A stretch of DNA of 64,000 nt from Flavobacterium tiangeerense (GCF_007830355.1 NZ_VLKO01000011.1:62001-126000); one strand, 5' to 3'. Counted from the first letter of the stretch, positions 33,872 to 42,274 are shown. Program-made: numbers and translations. Notes: generated by a model not told the origin, from the letters alone.

Positions 33872-34528
33872 TTATTGAATACTAGTTATTATACCATTTG
33901 TTACGGTGACTGTCTTGCCATCATTGGTGGTAAAAGTTGTCGAAATTGGGCTGACTTCTATATTACCATTAACATCCGCATAATTTCCATTTAATGAAAT
34001 TGGGATTGTTTTACTCTGAAATCCTGAAGCAGGTTTGGGAAACAATAGTTCAATAGCTCTGTCATTATTATTCGGCCATTCAGCATCGCCTGATTGTTGA
34101 AAATATATTTTATCTTCTGATAAAGTTGACTGCGCCCATCGCCCCTCATTGCGAGGGCTACTATACTTATAGTATTGAAAACCTCTATCTGGATAAATAA
34201 AACAGTAGGCCGTAAATGGATTATCTGAATAACTCGCCCCATTTGTAGAATAGCTTGAACCAGCATTAATCACATATGGATTATTTATATCTCCTGATCC
34301 ACTTATAGTTACATTATAACCAGCTGCAATATGAACTGATGAATCACCTCCAAAACTACTCCTTGGCACAAATTTTACAATTCCATCGGTTCCACGAACA
34401 AGAAAATTGTCTGTCTCAGAGCCTGAAGGCACGTTATTTAATTGTAGCTTTTTTGTAATAACTTGGTTTGTCTGTGCATTCGTCATCATCCCAATGACTA
34501 ACAAGCATATTATAATTATTTTTTTCAT
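33872..34528 (-). CDS. Secreted adhesin-like protein (cassette C)
   Basis: 218 residues with a signal peptide (MKKIIIICLLVIGMMTNAQ). The mature start NQVITKKLQLNNVPSGS is shared with cassette A, the next part VKFVPRSSFGG with cassette B, and the end TTNDGKTVTVTNGIITSIQ with cassette A, showing that all three belong to one family. The centre is unlike the others, so this is the variable zone. Role in binding is inferred. Confidence 0.62.
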   Translation of the reverse strand: MKKIIIICLLVIGMMTNAQTNQVITKKLQLNNVPSGSETDNFLVRGTDGIVKFVPRSSFGGDSSVHIAAGYNVTISGSGDINNPYVINAGSSYSTNGASYSDNPFTAYCFIYPDRGFQYYKYSSPRNEGRWAQSTLSEDKIYFQQSGDAEWPNNNDRAIELLFPKPASGFQSKTIPISLNGNYADVNGNIEVSPISTTFTTNDGKTVTVTNGIITSIQ

Positions 34529-34552
34529 ATTGATTATTTTCTTTTTAATGTT

Positions 34553-35203
34553 TTATCTTGTTTTCGCTAATTCTGGCACTATATATTCTTCTGAATCGTT
34601 CAAACCGCCAATAGTATCTGTTAATTTAATAATGGTACCTGGAGTTAATTCAAGCCAGGTTACCCATGCTTGAGGGTAGGTTCCACTAGGCCATGCACTC
34701 GAAAAATCGAGTTCGCCTGGTTTTTTATACATAATATAAACTCCGTTATAGGAGCCACAGCTGTATGCCCTTTGCAATACTTCATCATTAAGTTCATAAG
34801 TAATTATGTCACCATTGTATTGATCGTATGAATTGAAGGCTATAATTCGCCCTACTTGATTATTGGATTGAGTATAACTACTCAACAACATCGGGTCGCC
34901 ACCATAATAAGTTCCTGAATTCAAAAATTCTCCTTCTACATGTCCTATTACGGTATCGTTGGGCTCAAGTATAGTCGAATCTAATACGTTATCGGGGTTT
35001 TTAAAAATAAGCAACTGACCCGTTTTATAAATTGTCTTGGGAGGCAGTTGATCCAATAATTGATCGATCCCGTCTACTTCTCCCACAGGCACTTTTTCGT
35101 TTTTGTGTCTGAACGAATCCCAAGTATCCCAAAACTGAGTTTGAGTGGGTTTTTGACCGGTTGTAAACCAGTTCTTAATGGTAGTTAATGTTTGTAATGC
35201 CAT
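34553..35203 (-). CDS. Tail-fibre-like protein (cassette C)
   Basis: 216 residues, shortest of three. N-terminal 110 residues very close to cassette A (MALQTLTTIKNWFTTGQKPT, FWDTWDSFRHKNEKVPVGEV, NSGTYYGGDPMLLSS). C-terminal part is short and distinct (YEKPGEL...-like segment and IKLTDTIGGLNDSEEYI). First gene of its unit, reading from the P2 promoter with a leader of about 330 bases. Confidence 0.65.
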   Translation of the reverse strand: MALQTLTTIKNWFTTGQKPTQTQFWDTWDSFRHKNEKVPVGEVDGIDQLLDQLPPKTIYKTGQLLIFKNPDNVLDSTILEPNDTVIGHVEGEFLNSGTYYGGDPMLLSSYTQSNNQVGRIIAFNSYDQYNGDIITYELNDEVLQRAYSCGSYNGVYIMYKKPGELDFSSAWPSGTYPQAWVTWLELTPGTIIKLTDTIGGLNDSEEYIVPELAKTR

Positions 35204-35538
35204 ATTTTGTTTGTTTTTAAATTATAGTAATAAGGTTTAGATTGTGATTTCATTCCACACTTTGTTTTTTCAAACAAAGGTGAATTTGCTTTAGATTCCA
35301 TAATGATTGTTATAGAGCGGAACTTGATTTTATAAAAGCCTGTTTAAATAATGGCTTCATAAAAACGAAAGCTACTCTTGTCAGGTTTTTTTAGCTTTTC
35401 TCTGATGCCTATCGATAATAAAAAATGCATAGGGGCTATTGTTTTTAAGGTGATTACTATATAATGTAGTATGTAATTTTAGAAAAAATGCAGGAGAAAC
35501 AACAAATTAAGAGTGCCCGCCAATTCCGTTTTTGAGGG
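35204..35538. other. Leader of the cassette C unit
   Basis: 335 bases between the fibre start and the P2 -7 box. Around 35405-35450 (GATGCCTATCGATAAT then ATGCATAGGGGCTATT) it shows loose likeness to the end of the structured region at 31238. No gene. Confidence 0.45.
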
Positions 35539-35603
35539 TGTAAAAGTAGCACAGGAGCATACAAAAAGAACAAAAAAAGGCCCTGTGAATTCAGTAGTTT
35601 CAG
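35539..35603 (-). promoter_or_regulatory. Shared island promoter P2 (cassette C)
   Basis: Minus strand: CTGAAACTACTG (35603-35592), 43-base spacer, TACTTTTACA (35548-35539), then CCC. It stands back to back with P1, the two elements being only 15 bases apart. Confidence 0.8.
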
Positions 35604-35618
35604 CAAAAACAAAACCTA

Positions 35619-35683
35619 CTGAAACTACTGAATACAAGCAGTTTGAAATACAAAAAAAGACAAACTTTGACATTACTTTTACA
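35619..35683 (+). promoter_or_regulatory. Shared island promoter P1 (effector-immunity operon)
   Basis: Plus strand: CTGAAACTACTG (35619-35630), 43-base spacer, TACTTTTACA (35674-35683), then CCC. A start of transcription near 35690 leaves only about 13 bases before the ATG at 35703, which also decides the gene start against the upstream ATG at 35643. Confidence 0.8.
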
Positions 35684-35702
35684 CCCAGAAAAACACCTAG
35701 CG

Positions 35703-38700
35703 ATGAGTAAAAATGTAATTCATAATTTCAATCTTTCAATACAAAATAGTGCTGATATAAAAAGCGCTGAACATTTAACCAATGTCTTCATAAAAGAGTT
35801 GGCCAAAGTCTCTAAAGGAATGAGCCAACAAAAAGATATTGTACAAATATGGCAGGAACTACAACTGCACAATACTATTACAAACGATCTTAATTCCCCA
35901 ACCGAAGGAGGCGCCATCGATAACACTGCTGCAACAATCGAAAAAACAGCACTATCCACAGGCACTACTCCTTCGGCTAATGGGGATTCTATCAAAAATA
36001 ATACTACTAGCTCAACAGTAGCTGTTGGCCAAGTAAAAAATGCAACTTCAAGTCTTCCAGACGGAGGAGGCGTTACTGATACCACTGATAAAACGGCAAT
36101 GCGTTCTCTCACATCAGACAACACTACTCCTCCGATTTCGGAAGTCGAAAACGACACGACAAACAAAGGGATCACTAGTATCGCTCCGCAACCTTATGCT
36201 AATGTAGGCACTCAAGAAAGTGTTCGTTTGCCGCAACACTTAAAAGAAAACAATCTAGGACCTACTATCGATGAGGTGAAAAAAGGGGTGCAAACCCAAT
36301 TAAATAACGCCATAAAAAATAACGATACAGAAGCCATAAAGTATTGGTCCGATGTATTAGATAAATTAGAAAAAGGCGCTTCTATTGCTGATTACAAAAA
36401 TGATCCACGCTTTAATTTAATGTACAACGAATTGAAACCTCTTGGAGGTGAAATAGCAACCTTTTATTGGGACAACATTCGATTAAAAATGATTGCTGCC
36501 ATAGAATCCAAAATTTTGAATGACCAAATTAGTATTGGGTCTAAAAATTACTGGAACACTATTTTAAAAGAATTAAAAAATGAACAAGTCAATATTGCCA
36601 ACCTTTTTGAGCAATACGACGAATTATTTTTATTACTAAGAGAAGTAGAAGGCTTAACCCAATTGCCCAACAGCATAACATTTTTCACCAAAACTAAAGT
36701 ATATCCAAATTTGAGTCCAGATAAAATGTATGCCAATTTAGGTGCTCAAAATGTTTATGCTTTCTTAAAGGAATTAAGTGCGAAAGATAATATAGGAGCT
36801 GGTGTAAACAAAGATGCGGTATTTATTAAAAACACATCGGCTAAAACCTTTATACTAGGCGAAAGTTTAGAATTTGGCTTAAACGAAATGTTAGTAAATC
36901 AAAAAAAGTTTGCCAAAGAGAACATCAATTGGGTGGTTTACTTGAACAACAAAAAAGAAAAAACTTTTGTAAACGAAGGCCCTAATTTTAGTTATAATTT
37001 TGAAAAATTAGGGAACTATATCATTGAAGCTTATGGAGAAAAAGCAGACGCTATTAAAGATAAAAAACATTCTGCTTATGTTGATATCAACATCATAAAA
37101 CCAGAAATTGAAATTATTGCCCCTACTAATTTTAGTGCTGGCTATGCCCGACCATTTACAGAGGCAAAACAATTTGCAGTAAAACTAAAAGCAAATAAAG
37201 CTGCTAAACCAAAAAATCCTTTACAATTATTTTATCAAATTGAATATAAAGCAAAAGATGAATTTGTTTCTATTTCGGAAGTTAAACCATTGTCTGAAAA
37301 TGGTTTATTTAATATATCGTTACCAAAATTAGGCAATTATACTGTTATTGTTACAAGTAACGGTCAGTATCCGATTAATGGAAAAGTTGATTTTAAAGTA
37401 AAAGAAAATTATGTTAAAAAAATAAGCATAACTAAAAACTTTAGGAAAGATAACATTTATTTAAAGTTAGAAAAATTACAACAAGTAGAATGTAAGGCCA
37501 CTGAATTTTTATTTAATCCAGCCACTACAGAAGAAATGAATAACGTAAAATGGGTGTTGTATAATGAAAAAGAACTTCAAGCATTTAACAAAGAGAATCC
37601 TATGCCAAAACAACCTTTTGCAAAAGGAACAAAAGCCACATTTAATTTGCCTTTAACAGAAGGCAAATATTGGGTTGAAGCCTACAGCAACACCCGCGAA
37701 GGCAAAAAATCAACTTCATCACAAGAAATACAAGTGGTACATCCAACAGTCACTGAAGCCAATTGGACAGATGCCAGCGGCACGCCTAAAACTACATCTG
37801 GTTTTATAGGCGAAATCAACTATGTTAAAGCTACCGTTCCTAATTTTTGCAACGAAGAGGTTAGAATATATTTTCATGTAAAAGCACACAAAGACAGTAC
37901 TTACTGCAAAAACAGATATTTTATAACTACTAAAACTGATAGTGAAGGAAAAATAAATACTGCAGTTAGTTTTTCAAAAGAAATGAAAGCTAAGTTAGGA
38001 ATTTCAAATTGGAATGTTAACCTGAAATTTGCACTTGTAGGCATAGTTGATAATCAATTATATGCTTTTAAAGGAATTAGCTATCCCGTATCAAATGCAG
38101 AGTTAAAAGTAACCACCAAAAAAGAAATTTTAGACTTGTATTTTGAATATGAGGGCAAGCGATTGGTGCCAACAGATAGAGTACCTTACAATAGCAAAAC
38201 ACCTACTAAAATAAAAATGGTAGCTCATACTAGAAATATGATAGGCGAAAAAATTAAATTCACTGTCCATGCCTTAAAAGACGATTCTATACTTGAAAAT
38301 TTGAGCGAATCCGCAATTAAAGCAAATGGTATTGCTGAATTAAGCTTTCAAAAAAAGGCACCAGCCCACTTGAAAAAAGACGACACCGAAACCTATTATG
38401 CAGGTGTAGAGGGCTTTTCTACTAAACATTTTAAGGATAAAACGCTGGTGTTTCAGGTAGGTGCGAAGTTTGAGCTTATTGATAAAGAAATTGATTTGAT
38501 AAAATTTTTGATGGACAATGATAAAACTTTATCTAATACATTTAAAAAGAGTTATACTCCAAAAGATGCTGAGGATGCATTATTTCTTTTATATAAGCAT
38601 TTTGGAGTGGAAATTTCTAAAGCTGTTGAGATGATATTTAGAAGTGAAACTGGGCATTTTACATCTGATCAATATATACTTTCAGGTACAGGTGGAATGG

Positions 38701-39545
38701 AGTCCTTTGGCAGACCTCCTTATTATGGTTGGTATGAGACTTTCTTTACTAAATATCCTAAATTTAAACCACTTGGAATAACTTCCTTATATGAAGGAGA
38801 GGGTATAAGTAAAAAAGGAGGTAACGCTCAAATTAAAAATAGACCTAAAGAGTTTGTTGTTATGCCTTCTGTATTAGCTGCAATGTTATTTTTAGTTGAT
38901 TTTATAATTAGGCATGATGGAAACTGGGCGCGTTGGCATTCTATAAAAAAAGAAAAACAAGAAGCATATAGAAAATCAATGATAGGTGTTATTCCAAGAT
39001 TTGTGAGGTCTTTTGATAAAAAAGAAGTTTCAAAGAATAGAATTAATAATGACAAAGGAAAAGTAAAATTACATTTTGAAGGAACAACTGCCATTGAGAG
39101 TTCTTTATCAGAAAAAACAAAAAAGATTATAGTAGAAGTTGGAAAAGCCAGTAAAAATTATAATATTTATATTACCAGTACAGCAAGATCTACATATGAC
39201 CAAGCTAGAATTATGTATGAAAATTGTTCAAAAAACAATGGAGTAAATACACAAAAAAATATATATAAAGATCCAGGCGATAAAGTTATTGATGTATATG
39301 CAAATGGTATAAAAAATAAATTATCTAAATCTGAAATAATTAAATTAATGGAAAATAAAATTAAAGAGTTGGGACCTTCAACTGTTTCAAAACATATTGC
39401 AGATTATAATTTTATTAATACATTTGACATTTCTTATTCAAAATTGTCAAATAAAGAAAGTTTTTATTCTGAAATTTTAAAAAGAAAAGAATTAGAAAAA
39501 ATTATGATTGAAAACAATTGTTATCATTTACAAATTATTCAGTAG
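35703..39545 (+). CDS. Large effector: Ig-like repeats, lysozyme-like region and M15 peptidase
   Basis: 1280 residues from ATG 35703 (MSKNVIHNFNLSIQNSADIK). After the N-terminal 55 residues comes a Ser/Thr-rich low-complexity linker to about 160, a helical part to 330, then repeated Ig-like domains (for example WVVYLNNKKEK... with LGNYIIEAYGEK; GFIGEINYVKATVP) to about 920. About 970-1090 holds IFRSETGHFTSDQYIL and FGRPPYYGWYETFF, with a possible catalytic Glu as in lysozyme-like folds. The C terminus is an M15-type peptidase: TSTARSTYDQARIMYENC, SKHIADYNF, FDIS and YHLQI supply the zinc ligands. So it should cut peptidoglycan. It shares the tail promoter element and is followed by a lipoprotein, hence a likely particle-borne effector with immunity. 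Confidence 0.75.
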   Translation: MSKNVIHNFNLSIQNSADIKSAEHLTNVFIKELAKVSKGMSQQKDIVQIWQELQLHNTITNDLNSPTEGGAIDNTAATIEKTALSTGTTPSANGDSIKNNTTSSTVAVGQVKNATSSLPDGGGVTDTTDKTAMRSLTSDNTTPPISEVENDTTNKGITSIAPQPYANVGTQESVRLPQHLKENNLGPTIDEVKKGVQTQLNNAIKNNDTEAIKYWSDVLDKLEKGASIADYKNDPRFNLMYNELKPLGGEIATFYWDNIRLKMIAAIESKILNDQISIGSKNYWNTILKELKNEQVNIANLFEQYDELFLLLREVEGLTQLPNSITFFTKTKVYPNLSPDKMYANLGAQNVYAFLKELSAKDNIGAGVNKDAVFIKNTSAKTFILGESLEFGLNEMLVNQKKFAKENINWVVYLNNKKEKTFVNEGPNFSYNFEKLGNYIIEAYGEKADAIKDKKHSAYVDINIIKPEIEIIAPTNFSAGYARPFTEAKQFAVKLKANKAAKPKNPLQLFYQIEYKAKDEFVSISEVKPLSENGLFNISLPKLGNYTVIVTSNGQYPINGKVDFKVKENYVKKISITKNFRKDNIYLKLEKLQQVECKATEFLFNPATTEEMNNVKWVLYNEKELQAFNKENPMPKQPFAKGTKATFNLPLTEGKYWVEAYSNTREGKKSTSSQEIQVVHPTVTEANWTDASGTPKTTSGFIGEINYVKATVPNFCNEEVRIYFHVKAHKDSTYCKNRYFITTKTDSEGKINTAVSFSKEMKAKLGISNWNVNLKFALVGIVDNQLYAFKGISYPVSNAELKVTTKKEILDLYFEYEGKRLVPTDRVPYNSKTPTKIKMVAHTRNMIGEKIKFTVHALKDDSILENLSESAIKANGIAELSFQKKAPAHLKKDDTETYYAGVEGFSTKHFKDKTLVFQVGAKFELIDKEIDLIKFLMDNDKTLSNTFKKSYTPKDAEDALFLLYKHFGVEISKAVEMIFRSETGHFTSDQYILSGTGGMESFGRPPYYGWYETFFTKYPKFKPLGITSLYEGEGISKKGGNAQIKNRPKEFVVMPSVLAAMLFLVDFIIRHDGNWARWHSIKKEKQEAYRKSMIGVIPRFVRSFDKKEVSKNRINNDKGKVKLHFEGTTAIESSLSEKTKKIIVEVGKASKNYNIYITSTARSTYDQARIMYENCSKNNGVNTQKNIYKDPGDKVIDVYANGIKNKLSKSEIIKLMENKIKELGPSTVSKHIADYNFINTFDISYSKLSNKESFYSEILKRKELEKIMIENNCYHLQIIQ

Positions 39546-39574
39546 ATTTTTTTAATCTGAATCACAAAAGAATT

Positions 39575-40354
39575 ATGAGATATTTTTTATTCCAATTTAT
39601 TATTGTTTTTTTATTTGTTAGTTGTAAAAAAGTTGAGAATTCAACTCAAGATATTAATCCAGCAAATAAAGATGAAATTCTAAATTCCAAAATAGATACT
39701 TTAAAAATATTAGATGAAAATTCAATAATTATTTGGTCACCAAATAAAGAGGAAATAAATGTTTTAAAAACCGAAAAAGGTGAGGATTTTTATATTATTG
39801 CAGACGATGTGAATAGTTATATTGCTAATATATCCGAAGAATTAAAACTAAGAAAAATAAAATATATTGATACAGATGCACACATCATTTGTTTTAAAAA
39901 TAAAAATATTTTTTTAGATAAGAGTAATTTTAAAAATAAATGGAACATAGTGTATATATCCAATAATAAAATAAAAGTTGATTCTCCAATAGATTTTAAC
40001 GCAAATAATCTCACTTCGAATTTTTATTCAAATGAATCTAATTATGATGAGAATCGCTGTGTATATTTTGTAGGAAAAATTGTTAAAAAAGGAAAATGGC
40101 AATCAAACTATCCAAATATTAAAGAAGCAGGATATGATTTTTTTATTGATAAAGCAACAAAGAAAGAGATTTTAGTAAAGGTCACTTCAAAAGATAAAGA
40201 CGACCCAATAGTTATTTGGTTGCGAATAGATTTAGAAAAGAATTTATTAAAAGATATAACAAAAGATGATGTTGAACCAACTTTTATAGAAAATATTGAT
40301 GAAGATTTGTTAGTTGAATTTAAAAGTAGTTGTTTAAAGTATTGTTTGGATTGA
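39575..40354 (+). CDS. Lipoprotein, probable immunity protein for the peptidoglycan-cutting effector
   Basis: 259 residues from ATG 39575 (a TTG frame from 39518 overlaps the effector and lacks the leader). MRYFLFQFIIVFLFVSC is a lipoprotein signal with Cys 17; the rest is Lys/Asn/Ile-rich without known domain. Its gene starts 29 bases after the effector stop and ends at a perfect 20-bp terminator. Periplasmic lipoproteins commonly protect cells from secreted wall-cutting effectors, so immunity is the natural inference, but no sequence motif proves it. Confidence 0.65.
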   Translation: MRYFLFQFIIVFLFVSCKKVENSTQDINPANKDEILNSKIDTLKILDENSIIIWSPNKEEINVLKTEKGEDFYIIADDVNSYIANISEELKLRKIKYIDTDAHIICFKNKNIFLDKSNFKNKWNIVYISNNKIKVDSPIDFNANNLTSNFYSNESNYDENRCVYFVGKIVKKGKWQSNYPNIKEAGYDFFIDKATKKEILVKVTSKDKDDPIVIWLRIDLEKNLLKDITKDDVEPTFIENIDEDLLVEFKSSCLKYCLD

Positions 40355-40522
40355 TTTTTTAGTTATCATAAATATTTATTCCTCTTGAGGAGAATTATTT
40401 ATTGGGATAAAATTATTACAATCCCTTTATTATAAAATGGGAAGTAATACAACAATAGGAGTGATGTGAGTTTTTTGGGGTAATCAACCATACGTGGTTC
40501 TTTTTTGAGTTACCCACAAACT

Positions 40523-40570
40523 ATAAAAGGCGTGAAGATTACCAATAGGTGTAATCTTCACGCCTTTTAT
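40523..40570. terminator. Perfect terminator ending the effector-immunity operon
   Basis: ATAAAAGGCGTGAAGATTAC / GTAATCTTCACGCCTTTTAT, 20 bp without mismatch, loop CAATAGGT, T run after. It works in both directions and would also end the tRNA-Arg transcript. Confidence 0.9.
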
Positions 40571-40582
40571 TTTTCGAGTTTG

Positions 40583-40656
40583 TGACCACGGCAGGGTTCG
40601 AACCTGCAACCCTCAGAGTCGAAATCTGATATTCTATCCAGTTGAACTACGCAGTC
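40583..40656 (-). tRNA. tRNA-Arg (TCG anticodon)
   Basis: 74 bases. Acceptor GACTGCG / CGTGGTC (with two G-U pairs), D arm GTTCAACTGGATAGAAT, anticodon stem TCAGA / TCTGA with loop TTTCGAC so anticodon TCG (reads CGA), T arm GGTTCGAACCCTGCC-type. CCA is not encoded. It borders the right end of the island, a usual site for integration. Confidence 0.92.
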
Positions 40657-40728
40657 AATAGTTATAAAATTAAATTTTAAAATTCCAAACTCAAAAAAAA
40701 TGGAATTTGGAATTAAAAAAAATTAAAA

Positions 40729-40937
40729 TTAAGACAATAATTTTTTCACAATTGTTGAAATTGTTTTACCGTCTGCTTTTCCAGCTAATACAGCAGATGC
40801 CAATCCCATTACTTTACCCATAGCTGCCATTCCTGATGCATCGCTATCAGCAATGATTTTAGCTACCACAGCTTTTACTTCAGCTTCACTTAATTGTGCA
40901 GGCAAAAATTGTTCGATAACAGCCGCTTGTAACAACT
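40729..40937 (-). pseudogene. GatB/YqeY-domain protein, C-terminal part only
   Basis: The frame encodes ELLQAAVIEQFLPAQLSEAE and then VVAKIIADSDASGMAAMGKV with MGLASAVLAGKADGKTISTI at the end, clearly the last half of a GatB/YqeY protein (normally about 150 residues). Upstream of residue 8 of this frame the sequence switches at 40937 to a piece of the effector gene, so the first half is gone. An apparent ATG at 40959 lies within the foreign piece. Confidence 0.88.
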
Positions 40938-41400
40938 CTGGTTTTATAGGCGAAATCAACTATGTTAAACCCAGAATCTGCATTAGACTTCATAGCGAAA
41001 CTGAATTATTCAATAAAAGCAAGAGCTCACGGACTATTTTTGAAGAAGGAATACTTTTGTATTTTGAATTTAAAAATGGGAGTAAGTTCTTGGTTTTGAA
41101 GAAGAAATTCATTCACTGAACTCCGCTAAAAATATAAAAATGGTGAAGTAATTTAGTTGGAGTAGATTTCTAATGCGGAATCTGGGTTAAAGCTACTGTT
41201 CCTAATTTTTGCAACGAAGAGGTAAGAATATATTTTCATGTAAAAGCACACAAAGACAGTACTTACTACAAAAACAGATATTTTATAACTACTAAAACCG
41301 ATGGTGAAGGAAAAATAAATACAGCAGTTAGTTTTTCAAAAGAAATGAAAGTTAAGTTAGGAATTTCAAATTGGAATGTTAACCTGAAATTTGCACTTGT
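40937..41400 (+). pseudogene. Copied 242-bp piece of the effector gene, split by a MITE
   Basis: 40937-40969 plus 41192-41400 matches 37797-38038 of the effector gene with a few changes (for example TYCKNRYF becomes TYYKNRYF, DSEGK becomes DGEGK). It encodes one Ig-like domain. It has no start or end of its own and joins truncated yqeY on the left and a recombinase tail on the right: debris of a former second effector gene, or of a deletion event. Confidence 0.88.
40970..41186. mobile_element. 217-bp MITE with terminal inverted repeats and TTAAA duplication
   Basis: Left end CCCAGAATCTGCATTAGAC; right end reads inward CCCAGATTCCGCATTAGAA. TTAAA is present on both sides (40965-40969, 41187-41191) but once in the intact effector gene at the same point, which proves insertion. 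No transposase gene inside. IS1380-type elements favour TTAA targets and start with CC, so such an IS may mobilise it. Confidence 0.88.
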
Positions 41401-41880
41401 TAAAAAGTCATCTGTTACAAAAATGGAAGAGAATTTAAAATCTAATAAACTTGTAATAAACCAAAAGAAAATTCTACTAGATAAAACTCAAGAAAAAATG
41501 TTTTCTGTTGAAGATAAATGGATTAAAAATGAGATATCTAAAGACACATATGATAGATGGTATAACACTTATAATACCGAAGTCACATCTTGCAAAGATT
41601 CTATCACTCGTCTAAGCCATGTGGATAAACATGTATTTACAATTTTAAAAAAAAACTTGGATTTACTTGTTGATTTAAAATCATTATATAATCGAGCTAC
41701 TATTACCCAAAAGAGAGAATTTGTAAAAATGGTGTTCGACAGCAACTTATACTATCAGGATGGTATCTATCGAACACCTACAATGATCGATTTGTTGTCT
41801 CGTAATCACCTGTTAATGAAGGAAAAAGGTTTGCTTTTGTACAATAAAAAAAGGGATGATTTTTCAATCATCCCATCCAG
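41401..41880 (+). pseudogene. Large serine recombinase, C-terminal remnant
   Basis: About 150 residues of the coiled-coil C-terminal part: EDKWIKNEISKDTYDRWYNT, then ILKKNLDLLVDLKSLYNRAT and REFVKMVFDSNLYYQDGIYR. This is the end of the large resolvase-type recombinases common in Bacteroidota mobile elements; the catalytic N-terminal Ser domain is missing. The frame enters from the effector fragment and runs into ssrA, so the tail of the recombinase lies at the attachment site. Probably the integrase remnant of the element that brought in, or rearranged, this island. Confidence 0.82.
41853..41874 (-). terminator. ssrA terminator hairpin
   Basis: GGGATGATT / AATCATCCC (9 bp), loop TTTC, then a T run on the minus strand, 7 bases past the ssrA 3' end. 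Confidence 0.8.
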
Positions 41881-42274
41881 TGGAGTCGCCGGGAATCGAA
41901 CCCGGGTCCAAACAAGCAATTCATACACTTTCTACGCGCTTATTTCCTGATTGAATTTTAGACGCAGTGCTAGGCCAGAAACAGCCACACTTTGCTTAGC
42001 TACTTTAGTTTCGAAAATTGCCCGTAGCTTACAAAATTCTAGGTTTTAATTTACGATTCCCCTGTTTCGAACGCTAAAAACCAGAGCTTTCGAGGAGAAT
42101 CCTGCTTTCCTACCTGGTAGGACGAGGCTAATCTTACTATAATTCGGATTATGCAGCAAGAGCGTAGTTTCCTTCGCCGTGTAAATGTTTTGAAACCTTT
42201 TATTAACGAGAATTGTCCCAGTTCTCGACGTGCTTATGTATCAATTCGACTCGCTGTCAAAACCAGTCGACCCC
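41881..42274 (-). ncRNA. ssrA: tmRNA (ssrA)
   Basis: 394 bases. 5' end GGGGTCGACTGGTTTTGACA, 3' end GTTCGATTCCCGGCGACTCCA; the two ends pair as a tRNA-Ala-like acceptor. The tag frame lies at 42149-42178 and encodes GEGNYALAA before TAA. It rescues stalled ribosomes and marks proteins for proteolysis. ssrA 3' ends are favoured integration sites, and here the recombinase remnant abuts it. Confidence 0.93.

Noticed and set aside
35720..36175. Minus-strand 151-residue frame inside the effector gene
   Set aside because: Antisense shadow over the Ser/Thr-rich low-complexity linker.
5660..40354. Type VI secretion system (Bacteroidota T6SSiii) or extracellular injection system
   Set aside because: No TssB/C pair, TssK, membrane complex, ClpV or AAA+ ATPase; structural genes are phage-type with lysis genes.
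5660..40354. Complete prophage
   Set aside because: No capsid, portal, terminase, protease, replication genes or full integrase within the window.
41345..41950. A true fused gene of effector piece and recombinase
   Set aside because: Its start is inside a copied Ig-like domain and its end inside ssrA; it is an accidental joining of remnants.
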